DNA of 64,000 bases from Undibacterium hunanense. GTDB taxonomy: Bacteria > Pseudomonadota > Gammaproteobacteria > Burkholderiales > Burkholderiaceae_D. Location of the stretch: contig NZ_JACOGF010000001.1 in assembly GCF_014284335.1 (NCBI RefSeq), forward strand, positions 434,001 through 498,000, read 5' to 3'. The notes below the pieces were generated by a model. That model worked only from the letters and a program-made list of their open reading frames with translations, was not told the DNA's origin and did no database searches. Shown here in pieces: positions 26,136-34,410 of this stretch. The stretch's first letter is position 1; the number at the start of each line of letters is the position of its first letter. The position numbers and the translations under genes are program-made.

Positions 26136-26618
26136 ATGACCCACATCATACCTAAGCGCGTCGTGATTGACACCAATGTCTGTCTCGATCTGTTCGTTTT
26201 CAAAGATCCCCGCTGGTCGGTTTTACTGTCAGCACTGCAAAATAACGACATCCAGGCTGTCACCAGACATGATTGCAGGGATGAATGGCTGGCCGTATTA
26301 AAATACCCTCACCTGCCGGTCGTACCCGAAGAGCTTGAACAAATTACCGGCTGGTTTGATACCTATATTCCATGCGTCACCCCCACAGAGCCATCGACTT
26401 ACAAGCTACCCGTCTGCACTGACAAGGATGATCAAAAATTTCTGGAAATCGCACGCGATGCGCAAGCGCAAGTATTGATCACCAAGGACAAGGCATTATT
26501 GAAGTTGGCAAGGAAAATGAAAAACGCAGGCATGTTCCTTATTCAGACGCCAGAACAATTTTTGCTCAGCTACGTAAAAGAATGTGACAAAACTGCATCG
26601 CACCTAACAAAAGCATGA
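26136..26618 (+). CDS. lone PIN-domain protein (putative ribonuclease)
   Basis: 160 residues. The PIN acidic residues are in place: D12 in VVIDTNVCLDLF, E49 in HDCRDEWLAVL, the D97/D98 pair in VCTDKDDQKFLEIA and D117 in VLITKDKALLKLA. This matches the family of putative toxin PIN proteins annotated in many betaproteobacteria. No small antitoxin gene lies on either side, so a housekeeping RNase role or an unlinked partner is possible. The frame is intact. A 9-bp stem-loop encloses the stop codon. Confidence 0.82.
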   Translation: MTHIIPKRVVIDTNVCLDLFVFKDPRWSVLLSALQNNDIQAVTRHDCRDEWLAVLKYPHLPVVPEELEQITGWFDTYIPCVTPTEPSTYKLPVCTDKDDQKFLEIARDAQAQVLITKDKALLKLARKMKNAGMFLIQTPEQFLLSYVKECDKTASHLTKA

Positions 26619-26630
26619 CAACTTTTGTTA
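26605..26630 (+). other. stem-loop around the PIN-gene stop codon
   Basis: TAACAAAAG (26605-26613) pairs perfectly with CTTTTGTTA (26622-26630); the TGA stop lies in the 8-base loop. No T tail follows. It may affect 3' stability. The 263 bp from here to cheZ otherwise show no supported gene. Confidence 0.4.
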
Positions 26631-26881
26631 CTCTGGGTTATCCTTCGGTAATGTCCTGCTACTATGATGACACCGAGAAAGAAGTATTGCCAGAGCATAA
26701 AAACAAGATCTGAATTGGGCTGATGATTGAACAATTCAGGGAACTTACCGGAGTCCATGCGGAAAATTATCATCTGAATGGCAATGACACTCAGAATCAT
26801 TTCTGCATACTCTCGCTGACACACCATGATATTTGTGAAAAACGACACAATACTCAATGCGATTATGGAGAATAAAGGACT

Positions 26882-27646
26882 ATGACCGACTCAGCAGATG
26901 ATCTGGACGCATTGTTTGAAGAAATGGCCAATCAGCGGGTGGAAACAGGTGCTGCACCTACGCCTCCCGGCTCGCCTTCTCCAGCAGAGCAAAGTGCGCA
27001 GGCGGCGCAGCAGGACAGCGCCCCCGCCAAATTCAATTTCCACAACACCGATGAAGAAGCAGCCAAGCCCATATTCGACCGGCTTGGCGGGCTGGTCAGA
27101 ATGCTGCACGACTCCATGCGCGAGCTCGGCTATGACCGTTCGCTGTCGGATGTTGCAGTACAAATCGCTGATGCGCAGGACCGGCTGGAATATGTCGCCT
27201 CTCTGACAGAACAGGCTGCCAATAAAGTCTTGAATGCCACCGATCTGGGGCTGCCAGAGCAGGATGAACTGGCTAAGAAAGCCAAGGCCATGGATGCGCG
27301 CTGGACTGACCTGTTTGAAGGCAAGCTCAGCGTTGATGAATTCAAATCGCTGGCGACGGACTCCAAAAGCTTTGCCAATGCCGTGCTGACGGCAACCGAT
27401 GCTGAAAAAGCACGTTTGCTCGACATCATGATGGCGCAGGACTTCCAGGATCTGACCGGTCAGTTGATTAAAAAAGTGGTTGCAATCAACAAGACAGTGG
27501 AACATGAACTGGCGCAGATATTGCTGGACAATGCGCCTTCTGACCTGAAAGAAAAGGCTGTGGTATTGATGGAAGGCCCATCTGTCCCGAACGCAGCACT
27601 GGAACAGGACGATGTAGATAATCTACTTGATAGTCTGGGTTTCTAA
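26882..27646 (+). CDS. cheZ: chemotaxis phosphatase CheZ, copy 1 (orphan cheZ-cheA pair)
   Basis: 254 residues. CheZ dephosphorylates CheY-P. The catalytic helix reads LLDIMMAQDFQDLTGQLIKKV, with the key Asp and Gln at 190 and 194. The extreme C-terminus DDVDNLLDSLGF is the CheY-docking peptide. The first 55 residues are an acidic, Pro/Ala/Gln-rich extension missing from the second CheZ at 41653. An AAAGGA Shine-Dalgarno precedes the ATG. Its stop overlaps the next cheA start (TAATG). It lies about 14 kb from the main chemotaxis cluster. Confidence 0.95.
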   Translation: MTDSADDLDALFEEMANQRVETGAAPTPPGSPSPAEQSAQAAQQDSAPAKFNFHNTDEEAAKPIFDRLGGLVRMLHDSMRELGYDRSLSDVAVQIADAQDRLEYVASLTEQAANKVLNATDLGLPEQDELAKKAKAMDARWTDLFEGKLSVDEFKSLATDSKSFANAVLTATDAEKARLLDIMMAQDFQDLTGQLIKKVVAINKTVEHELAQILLDNAPSDLKEKAVVLMEGPSVPNAALEQDDVDNLLDSLGF

Positions 27647-29496
27647 TGGATGACATGCTCAAAGAATTTGTCGTCGAAGCGCTCGATCTGGCGACAAATG
27701 TAGAAGAACACCTGCTCTCGCTCGAGCGCAATCCAGGTGACATGAACACGCTGAATGCAGTGTTCAGGTCTTTCCATACGATTAAAGGTGGCGCCGGCTT
27801 CATGAATTTGAGCGCCATGGTATCGGCCTGCCATCTGACAGAAAACCTGTTCGATGCGCTGCGTACGGGCCAGGTACCGGTCACACCGGAAGCCATCGAG
27901 GCAGCACTGGAAGCCAGCGGCTTTGTGGCAGATCAGTTGACTGCACTGAACAATGGTACCGAGCCAGACAGTCTTTCGACGATGCCGAAGTCGCTCGAAA
28001 AGATGCTGACAGACGCCATCGAAATGAAGGGCGCGAGTAAAAAAGCCCCTGCTGCTGCCAAACCCAAGGCGGAAGCTGCACCCAAGCCTGTCGAGAAAAA
28101 AGTCGAAGCCGTCAGCAAGGTAAGCAATGGCGAACTTGACTGGGAAGCTTATTTCCGCGCAGTGACGCCACCCGGTACTTTGCCGGAAGCCGCTGAAACA
28201 GTTGCAGTGGCAGAAGCGGAAGAAGTCGAAGACAAAGCCGGCACGCAAAAAGAAGAACACGAAGCAGTCAAATCCTCACTGTCGAATGCAGAAATCAAGC
28301 AAAACGCGCCAGCCAAGGAAGAAAGCATCCGTATCGATGCGGTCAAGCTGAATGTTTTGCTGGAAGTTGCCGGCGAATCCGTGCAGGCTGCCAATCAGGC
28401 TGCTGTTTTGTTGGAAAAATTATCGCAATTCAAATTTGATGGCCAGGCAGCACCGCTGATGTCGGCACTGACCGAAACCCTGACGCGGGCGTCGCGTTAC
28501 TCTACCGAATTGCAGCGCGCCACCCTGGCCACCCGCATGCAGCCAGTTGGCCGCCTGTTCCAGAAATTCCCTCGTCTGGTTCGTGAACTGGCGCGCGATC
28601 TGGGCAAGGAAGTGGATCTGAACATTGCCGGCGCCGAAACCGAAGTCGATCGTGTTGTCGTCGACAGCCTGTATGACCCGCTGGTCCACATGCTGCGCAA
28701 TGCGCTCGATCACGGCATAGAAACGTCCGAAGAACGCATCAACGCCAACAAGTCGCCACGTTCCACCATTTCCCTCAAAGCCTGGCAAGAAGCCAGCAGC
28801 GTCATGATAGAAGTGACCGATGACGGCAAGGGCATGGATGCGCAAAGACTGCGTGACAAGGCAATTTCCAAAGGCCTCATCAATGCACATGATGCCCGCA
28901 CCGACGATGAAGCATTCCAGCTGGTTTTCCTGCCGGGCTTCTCTACCAAGGAAGTCGCATCCAGCGTTTCCGGGCGTGGTGTCGGTATGGACGTGGTGAA
29001 AACTGCAGTTGAACGTCATCGTGGCGCCATACGCATTGCTTCCCAGTTGGGTACAGGTACGACCTTCCTGATTCGTCTGCCGATTGAATTGTCCATTGTG
29101 CCAACAATGTTGGTACGTACGGATGGTGCTTCACTGGCCCTGCCAATGGCAACCGTACAACGCGTGGTTGAATTGCCCGAAACCTTTGAAAGTGTCGGTG
29201 GCCAGCCTGTATTGCGCGACCTGGGTCGCCCATTACCGGTAAAATCACTGGGCAAGATACTGGGCTATACCCCGGCATCAGAGCGTGTTGGTATTGTGAT
29301 TGCAGCCCCAAGCCCTTATATCCTGTCTGTGGATGCAGTGGATGGCACAGCTGATCTGGTGATCAAACCACTGACCTGCATCAGCACACCAGGCATTACG
29401 GGTACGGCCCGCTCGGCGGAAGGTGAACTGGTACTGGTGATCAGTCTGTCTTTCCTGATTGATGGCTGCAAAACACGGGAACGTATTACTGCCTGA
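27646..29496 (+). CDS. cheA: chemotaxis histidine kinase CheA, copy 1 (orphan)
   Basis: 616 residues. P1 (about 1-105) has the phospho-His H44 in FRSFHTIKGGAGFM. No P2 domain is seen: residues about 125-225 are a Lys/Ala/Glu/Pro linker. P3 (about 228-300) starts IRIDAVKLNVLLEVAGESVQ, diverged from the usual LINLVGELVI. P4 has the N box HMLRNALDHGIET and the G boxes DDGKGMD and GRGVGMDVVKT. P5 (about 480-616) is CheW-like. The kinase looks active. With no CheY, CheW or receptor adjacent, it must share partners with the main cluster or serve another output. Two hairpins end the unit. Confidence 0.93.
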   Translation: MDDMLKEFVVEALDLATNVEEHLLSLERNPGDMNTLNAVFRSFHTIKGGAGFMNLSAMVSACHLTENLFDALRTGQVPVTPEAIEAALEASGFVADQLTALNNGTEPDSLSTMPKSLEKMLTDAIEMKGASKKAPAAAKPKAEAAPKPVEKKVEAVSKVSNGELDWEAYFRAVTPPGTLPEAAETVAVAEAEEVEDKAGTQKEEHEAVKSSLSNAEIKQNAPAKEESIRIDAVKLNVLLEVAGESVQAANQAAVLLEKLSQFKFDGQAAPLMSALTETLTRASRYSTELQRATLATRMQPVGRLFQKFPRLVRELARDLGKEVDLNIAGAETEVDRVVVDSLYDPLVHMLRNALDHGIETSEERINANKSPRSTISLKAWQEASSVMIEVTDDGKGMDAQRLRDKAISKGLINAHDARTDDEAFQLVFLPGFSTKEVASSVSGRGVGMDVVKTAVERHRGAIRIASQLGTGTTFLIRLPIELSIVPTMLVRTDGASLALPMATVQRVVELPETFESVGGQPVLRDLGRPLPVKSLGKILGYTPASERVGIVIAAPSPYILSVDAVDGTADLVIKPLTCISTPGITGTARSAEGELVLVISLSFLIDGCKTRERITA

Positions 29497-29531
29497 AATT
29501 CGGCACAATAACTGTTGATCTCTGTCGACTC

Positions 29532-29630
29532 CTGGCCAGATGTTGAATCTGGCCAGATTTCAGATACCTGCCTGCCCTACCCCGATAAACGCATTTTGAC
29601 CAAATCTGTCAAAATGCGTTTATTCTTTTT
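29532..29630 (+). terminator. cheZ-cheA terminator region, two hairpins
   Basis: Hairpin 1 is a perfect 10-bp stem CTGGCCAGAT / ATCTGGCCAG (29532-29556) with a 5-base loop. Hairpin 2 is a perfect 16-bp stem (29585-29600 with 29608-29623) and a 7-base loop, followed by TCTTTTT. The second is a strong intrinsic terminator. It ends 18 nt before the selO start codon. Confidence 0.9.
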
Positions 29631-29648
29631 ACAGCCATCTGGCACCCC

Positions 29649-31133
29649 ATGACATCTGCCACCGCACCTTTCACGCTACAAGATCTGGCGCTGGAAAATC
29701 AGTTTGCAAACCTGCCTGCGCATTTCTTTACCCATCTGTCTGCCAGCCCCATTAGCCAGCCGTATCTGGTCGCTGCCAGCAAGACGGCAGCAGACTACCT
29801 GCATCTGGATCAGGCTTGCCTGAACACGCCGGAATTTGTTTCCTATTTTTCAGGCAACCAGGGCATTCCTGGCAGCAAACCACTTGCCGCGGTCTATTCT
29901 GGCCATCAATTTGGTGTCTGGGCCGGGCAACTCGGCGATGGCCGGGCCCTGCTGCTGGGCGGATTAAGCCATGCAGGCCAGCATCTGGAAATCCAGCTCA
30001 AAGGTTCCGGCATGACGCCCTATTCCCGCATGGGTGATGGACGCGCCGTATTGCGCTCGTCGATACGGGAATTTTTATGTTCTGAAGCCATGGCCGGCCT
30101 TGGCATACCGACTTCACGTGCTCTATGCGTCATCGGCTCGGACCAGATGGTATTTCGCGAAACACCGGAAACCAGCGCCGTGGTAGCACGTATCGCCCCC
30201 AGCTTCGTGCGCTTTGGCTCATTTGAACACTGGTACTACAATGACAGGATGGATGACCTGCGACTGCTGGCCGATTTTGTCATTGAGCAATCCTTCCCTG
30301 AGCTACTGGATCACGCCAATAAATACCAGACCTTGCTGGCAGAAGTTACCAGACGTACTGCTGAACTGATGGCGCATTGGCAAGCAGTGGGCTTCATGCA
30401 TGGCGTCATGAATACGGACAATATGTCGATACTCGGCCTTACACTCGATTATGGCCCGTTTGGCTTCATGGAAGCCTATGATGAAAAACACATCTGCAAC
30501 CACACCGACCAGCAGGGGCGTTACTCATATCGCATGCAGCCAGCCATCGGCAACTGGAATTGCCAGGCCCTGGCACAGGCACTGTCTCCCCTGATCGGCA
30601 GCGTGGAAGACACCAATGCTGCATTGGCTTGTTACCCGACAAGCTACCGCAACAAATGGAGCGAGTTGATGCACAGAAAATTTGGGCTAAATACGGTGCA
30701 GGACAATGATCTGGATCTGTTTGCCGATTTTTTCAAACTGTTACAAAGTAATCAGGCCGACTTTACCCTGAGTTTCCGCAATTTAAGTAAGCTTTCGAAC
30801 CAGATTTCGACCAAAGACGAAGCCCTGCGCGATTTATTTCTCGACAGACAAGGCCTGGATGACTGGCTGGTTCACTACCGGGCGCGGCTGGCCATGGAAG
30901 GCAGTAATGAAGCAGGACGCCACACCAGTATGCTGGCCAGTAATCCCAAGTACATACTAAGGAATTATCTGGCGCAAGTGGCGATAGAAAAGGCGCAAAA
31001 CAAGGATTTTTCAGAGGTGGAGAAACTGCTGCAGATTCTGGAAAACCCGTATGACGAACAAGAGGAAAACGAAGACTACGCTGCCCTGCCACCTGATTGG
31101 GCCAGGCATATAGAAGTCAGTTGTTCTTCCTGA
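29649..31133 (+). CDS. selO: protein adenylyltransferase SelO (YdiU family)
   Basis: 494 residues of the SelO pseudokinase family, which transfers AMP to Ser, Thr or Tyr of redox-related proteins. Motifs include YSGHQFGVWAGQLGDGRALLLG, IQLKGSGMTPYSRMGDGRAVLRSSIREFL, GFMHGVMNTDNMSILGLTLDYGPFGFM and the C-terminal CSS, where the Cys takes the place of selenocysteine in other members. No Shine-Dalgarno is apparent, and a strong terminator ends 18 nt upstream, so the promoter must overlap that terminator. msrB follows after 15 nt, a sensible partner in redox stress. Confidence 0.95.
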   Translation: MTSATAPFTLQDLALENQFANLPAHFFTHLSASPISQPYLVAASKTAADYLHLDQACLNTPEFVSYFSGNQGIPGSKPLAAVYSGHQFGVWAGQLGDGRALLLGGLSHAGQHLEIQLKGSGMTPYSRMGDGRAVLRSSIREFLCSEAMAGLGIPTSRALCVIGSDQMVFRETPETSAVVARIAPSFVRFGSFEHWYYNDRMDDLRLLADFVIEQSFPELLDHANKYQTLLAEVTRRTAELMAHWQAVGFMHGVMNTDNMSILGLTLDYGPFGFMEAYDEKHICNHTDQQGRYSYRMQPAIGNWNCQALAQALSPLIGSVEDTNAALACYPTSYRNKWSELMHRKFGLNTVQDNDLDLFADFFKLLQSNQADFTLSFRNLSKLSNQISTKDEALRDLFLDRQGLDDWLVHYRARLAMEGSNEAGRHTSMLASNPKYILRNYLAQVAIEKAQNKDFSEVEKLLQILENPYDEQEENEDYAALPPDWARHIEVSCSS

Positions 31134-31148
31134 AAAAATGAGGAAATC

Positions 31149-31544
31149 ATGAAAAAAGTTGTCAAATCCAATGCCGAATGGAGAGCTCAATTAGACTCCA
31201 TGGAATATGAAGTCACGCGACATGCCGCCACCGAACGTGCGTTCACTGGCAAATTCTGGGATCACCATGAGGCTGGCACCTATACCTGCGTCTGCTGCAA
31301 CACGCCCTTGTTTACGTCTGATGCCAAGTTTGATTCCGGCTGCGGCTGGCCCAGCTATTTCAAGGCACTGGACCCGGCCAACGTACGTGAAATAATTGAT
31401 ACATCTCATGGCATGACGCGAACCGAGATATTGTGTAATATCTGCGACGCTCACCTGGGACACGTATTTCCTGATGGGCCGCCACCTACCAGGTTGCGTT
31501 ATTGCATCAATTCCGCATCCTTGAAATTTGAACCAGAAACTTAA
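31149..31544 (+). CDS. msrB: peptide-methionine (R)-S-oxide reductase MsrB
   Basis: 131 residues. Structural zinc Cys pairs C47/C50 (CVCC) and C96/C99 (CNIC) and the catalytic Cys C119 in [11 protein letters not shown] are present, with SGCGWPSY and [10 protein letters not shown]. It reduces the R epimer of methionine sulfoxide in proteins. AGGAAATC precedes the ATG. It is the second gene of the selO-msrB-yciB-bolA run. Confidence 0.97.
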   Translation: MKKVVKSNAEWRAQLDSMEYEVTRHAATERAFTGKFWDHHEAGTYTCVCCNTPLFTSDAKFDSGCGWPSYFKALDPANVREIIDTSHGMTRTEILCNICDAHLGHVFPDGPPPTRLRYCINSASLKFEPET

Positions 31545-31555
31545 GCTGTCCGCAC

Positions 31556-32179
31556 ATGAAATTTCTTTTTGATTTATTCCCGGTTCTATTGTTTTTTGGC
31601 GCTTTCAAATGGGGTGAAGGAAACGCAGAGAAGGCACAGTCACTGGTCACGGAATACCTTTCGGGCATCATCTCGGGTGGCACTACCACTACCGAACTGG
31701 CCCCGATCATGCTGGCAACAGCAGTTGCCCTGATAGCGTCCATTATCCAGATCGGCTATTTGCTGGTGCGCAGGAAAAAAGTGGATGCGATGCTGCTGAT
31801 TTCCTTCATCATCATCATGATTTTTGGCGGCGCAACCATGTACTTCCAGAGCGAAGCCTTCATTAAATGGAAGCCTACGGTTCTGTATTGGTGTTATGGC
31901 GGCGCATTTGCCTTGGGGCAATTCGTCTTCAAATCCAACCTGATCCAGGTAGCCATGGGCTCGCAAATCAAATTGCCGGATACGGTCTGGGCACGTCTGA
32001 GTGTGGCGTGGATACTGTATTTCACGTTGATGGGCATCATCAATCTCTACGTTGCCTATAATTTTTCCACAGATACCTGGGCAAATTTCAAGTTAATTGC
32101 AGTTGTTGCAATAATGCCTGCATTTGTCGTGGTACAAAGCCTGTTTTTGGCAAAATACTTGGAAGAACCAGCGCAATGA
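31556..32179 (+). CDS. yciB: inner-membrane septation protein A (YciB/IspZ)
   Basis: 207 residues, polytopic with about five to six membrane helices. It starts MKFLFDLFPVLLFFGAFKWG and carries the family marks IQIGYLLVRRKKVD, FGGATMYFQSEAFIKWKPTVLYW and LPDTVWARLSVAWI. YciB is linked to cell-envelope integrity and division. It starts 11 nt after msrB, and its stop overlaps the bolA start by four bases (ATGA). Confidence 0.95.
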   Translation: MKFLFDLFPVLLFFGAFKWGEGNAEKAQSLVTEYLSGIISGGTTTTELAPIMLATAVALIASIIQIGYLLVRRKKVDAMLLISFIIIMIFGGATMYFQSEAFIKWKPTVLYWCYGGAFALGQFVFKSNLIQVAMGSQIKLPDTVWARLSVAWILYFTLMGIINLYVAYNFSTDTWANFKLIAVVAIMPAFVVVQSLFLAKYLEEPAQ

Positions 32180-32448
32180 CACGCGACGAGAAAATATTGC
32201 AGCGACTTTCGGAAACCTTGCAGCCTTCCGATTGTCAATTGACAGACGATTCGGCAGCACATCGGGGGCATGCTGGCGCAGCTGGTGGTGCTGGTCATTA
32301 CCGTGTAAGAATAGTTTGTCAGCAATTTGAGGGCTTAAACCGTATTACTCGCCATCGACTGGTGTATGATGCCGTTGGCGATATGATGCAAACGGAAATT
32401 CATGCACTGAATATAGTGGCATTAAGTCCGTCAGAGATACCGACCTAG
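32176..32448 (+). CDS. BolA-family protein
   Basis: 90 residues with the BolA fold: an N-terminal helix (DEKILQRLSETLQPSDCQLTDDS), a Gly/Ala-rich HRGHAGAAGGAGHYRVRIVC in place of the usual HxGH loop, and the FEGLNRITRHRLVYDAVGDMM ... IHALNIVALSPSE helix. Such proteins usually act with monothiol glutaredoxins in iron-sulfur trafficking. The start overlaps the yciB stop, so it is translationally coupled. Confidence 0.92.
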   Translation: MTRDEKILQRLSETLQPSDCQLTDDSAAHRGHAGAAGGAGHYRVRIVCQQFEGLNRITRHRLVYDAVGDMMQTEIHALNIVALSPSEIPT

Positions 32449-32499
32449 GCAGTTTACTTATAATCCGTTTTATTTAATTTTGTTATTTAGGAACAGACA

Positions 32500-33273
32500 A
32501 TGACTTTTAAACCTGCTCATTTGCTGGTAGTACTTCTTGCAACTGCCCTGCCTGCTCTGGCACAGAACCTGGCTGTTGTTAACGGCAAAGCCATCCCATC
32601 CAGCCGTGTTGAGGCAATGGTCAAGCAATTGACTGCACAAGGACAGCAAGACAGCCCGCAATTGCGCGCGATGGTAAAGCAAGAACTGATCAATCGTGAA
32701 GTATTGATGCAGGAAGCTGAGAAATCCGGAGTAGCCGCAAACCCAGAGGTCAAGAACCAGCTGGAAATAGCACGCCAATCTTTGTTGATTCGCGCCCTGA
32801 TGATTGAACATGTCAAGAAAAACCCTGTTACTGATGCAGAAATACAGGCTGAGTACGACAAGGCAAAAGCACAGGCAGGCGACAAGGAATACCATGCTTA
32901 CCATATCCTGGTTGACAAGGAAGATGAAGCCAAAGCCATCATCTCAAAACTGAAGGCCGGTGCCAAGTTTGAAGAACTGGCAAAACAGTCTAAAGATGCC
33001 GGCTCTGCTTCCAAAGGCGGCGATCTGGACTGGGCATCTCCTGCAGCCTGGGATCCAGCTTTCTCTCAAGCCATGACTGCCCTGCAAAAAGGCCAGTTCA
33101 CAGAAACACCGGTGAAGACACAATTTGGCTTCCACATCATCAAACTGGATGATGTACGTGCAGCAAAATTCCCTACACTGGAAGAAGTGAAACCACAAAT
33201 TGTTGATGGTCTGCAGCAACAACGTGTACAGGCTTATCAGCAAACGCTGGTTAAAAAGGCAAAAGTTCAGTAA
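32500..33273 (+). CDS. periplasmic parvulin-type peptidyl-prolyl isomerase
   Basis: 257 residues. A signal peptide (about 1-21, LLVVLLATALPALA) is followed by a SurA-like helical N-domain (about 25-130) and a parvulin domain (about 130-225): YHAYHILVDKEDEAKAIISKL, FEELAKQSKDAGSASKGGDLDW, FSQAMTALQKGQ and TQFGFHIIKLDD. It should assist folding of secreted and outer-membrane proteins. AGGAAC precedes the ATG. It follows bolA by 51 nt and ends at a strong terminator. Confidence 0.93.
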   Translation: MTFKPAHLLVVLLATALPALAQNLAVVNGKAIPSSRVEAMVKQLTAQGQQDSPQLRAMVKQELINREVLMQEAEKSGVAANPEVKNQLEIARQSLLIRALMIEHVKKNPVTDAEIQAEYDKAKAQAGDKEYHAYHILVDKEDEAKAIISKLKAGAKFEELAKQSKDAGSASKGGDLDWASPAAWDPAFSQAMTALQKGQFTETPVKTQFGFHIIKLDDVRAAKFPTLEEVKPQIVDGLQQQRVQAYQQTLVKKAKVQ

Positions 33274-33310
33274 TTTTGTCTGAATCAGATCCAAACCAAG
33301 TCTGAATAAG

Positions 33311-33339
33311 AAAAGAGGTGCACTGCACCTCTTTTTTTT
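33311..33339 (+). terminator. intrinsic terminator of the selO to parvulin unit
   Basis: AGAGGTGCA / TGCACCTCT stem (33314-33322 and 33324-33332) with a minimal loop, followed by a T7-8 tract. It lies about 40 nt past the parvulin stop. Confidence 0.9.
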
Positions 33340-33392
33340 CGTCCGCATTTTGGCTTGCAGGCCACGCTTTCCAGCATCCTGCCATTCGAGAT

Positions 33393-34133
33393 CTACTGAT
33401 ACTTGCTGATGATGCCAGCCAGTCTGCCACTACGCTGCAATTCGGCCAACCCTTTGTCCAGTTGATCGATCAACAGCAAAGCCTGCGGATGTGACCTGCT
33501 GACACCAAAATGCAGCGCATACTTTTCTGTCTGCGGCAAATTCACTATCCTGTAGGCATTCATATCCAGCGGCAGCAAACCCAGCCTGGCAAAACCCCAC
33601 AATACTTCCTGCATATCGACCACGATATCGCAATGACCGCGCTCTATCTTGCGCAACAGGCTGACATAGCTGGTGGCCCCACTTTCAATCGCCGACGCCG
33701 GCAATTTTGTATAAAACGTGGACGAACCATGCAGGGAACAAATCTTGAACTTTTCGAGGTCACTCAACAACTGTAGTGGTGGCGTCTGAAAACGTGTGGC
33801 AGCGTATAGATAGGAAGGCGTCAGACTGTGATAACTGCGTGAGAACAGGAAGATTTTTTCGCGTTCAGGCGTCCTGAACACGGACATGACGATATCGAAG
33901 CCCTCACGCGCCTGCACTTCCAGCAAACAACGCGCCCAGGGGCGCAGTTCAATCTTGGGATCGTTCAAAATGGAACGCAAGACATCTGCAGACAAACCCT
34001 CAACCATGGCACCTGGTGTTTTTACATACGACATCGGTGGCCAATTACTCTCACCACCACAGGCACGCACACGCTCAGCAGCACCAGCCGCACTCAGCAC
34101 AAAAACCAGAACAAGAAAAAGTAAGAGTCGCAT
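33393..34133 (-). CDS. periplasmic solute-binding protein (family 3)
   Basis: 246 residues from the ATG at 34133 (a TTG one codon earlier is possible). A signal peptide (about 1-19, ending AGA) precedes a family-3 solute-binding fold: CGGESNWPPMSYV, FDIVMSVFRTPEREKIFLFSRSY, CDIVVDMQEVLWG and FGVSRSHPQALLLIDQLDKGLAEL. Such proteins bind amino acids or related polar solutes. No permease or ATPase gene is adjacent, so it is an orphan binding protein or a sensor-type homologue. The ligand is unknown. Confidence 0.82.
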   Translation of the reverse strand: MRLLLFLVLVFVLSAAGAAERVRACGGESNWPPMSYVKTPGAMVEGLSADVLRSILNDPKIELRPWARCLLEVQAREGFDIVMSVFRTPEREKIFLFSRSYHSLTPSYLYAATRFQTPPLQLLSDLEKFKICSLHGSSTFYTKLPASAIESGATSYVSLLRKIERGHCDIVVDMQEVLWGFARLGLLPLDMNAYRIVNLPQTEKYALHFGVSRSHPQALLLIDQLDKGLAELQRSGRLAGIISKYQ

Positions 34134-34382
34134 CAATTGAAAGAAGCAGGCAAGGACGTTTCATTATAAGGAAACCCCTGTCTGGCACAACATGAATCGT
34201 GCCATCAACTGTTGCAACTTGTGTCTGACGGCAAGATTCAAATACCAATACGGCTTGATTTGCCATACTGGTGATGATTTTGACCACGCCAGCCCGATAC
34301 GTCACCCAGAATGACATCCGTTCCGCGACTACAGCCCCATCTTGAGTCTGACGACTCAGGACAGGGCCGGTCCAGGAGAGTA

Positions 34383-34410
34383 TGGGTTGATCAGACTTGC
34401 TATCAACCCA
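34383..34410 (-). other. stem-loop overlapping the purL stop codon
   Basis: TGGGTTGAT (34383-34391) pairs perfectly with ATCAACCCA (34402-34410); the purL stop is inside the second arm. No T tail follows on the minus strand. Probably a 3'-end stabilising hairpin. The 250 bp from here to the solute-binding gene show no supported gene. Confidence 0.45.

Noticed and set aside
26136..26618. Toxin-antitoxin module around the PIN-domain gene
   Set aside because: No small DNA-binding or AbrB/Phd-like gene lies adjacent on either strand; yaaA on one side and 263 bp of gene-free DNA on the other.
26570..26857. 95-codon minus-strand frame with hydrophobic stretches between the PIN gene and cheZ
   Set aside because: Overlaps the PIN gene end, has no Shine-Dalgarno and no recognisable pattern; a small antitoxin was considered but the hydrophobic composition does not fit one.
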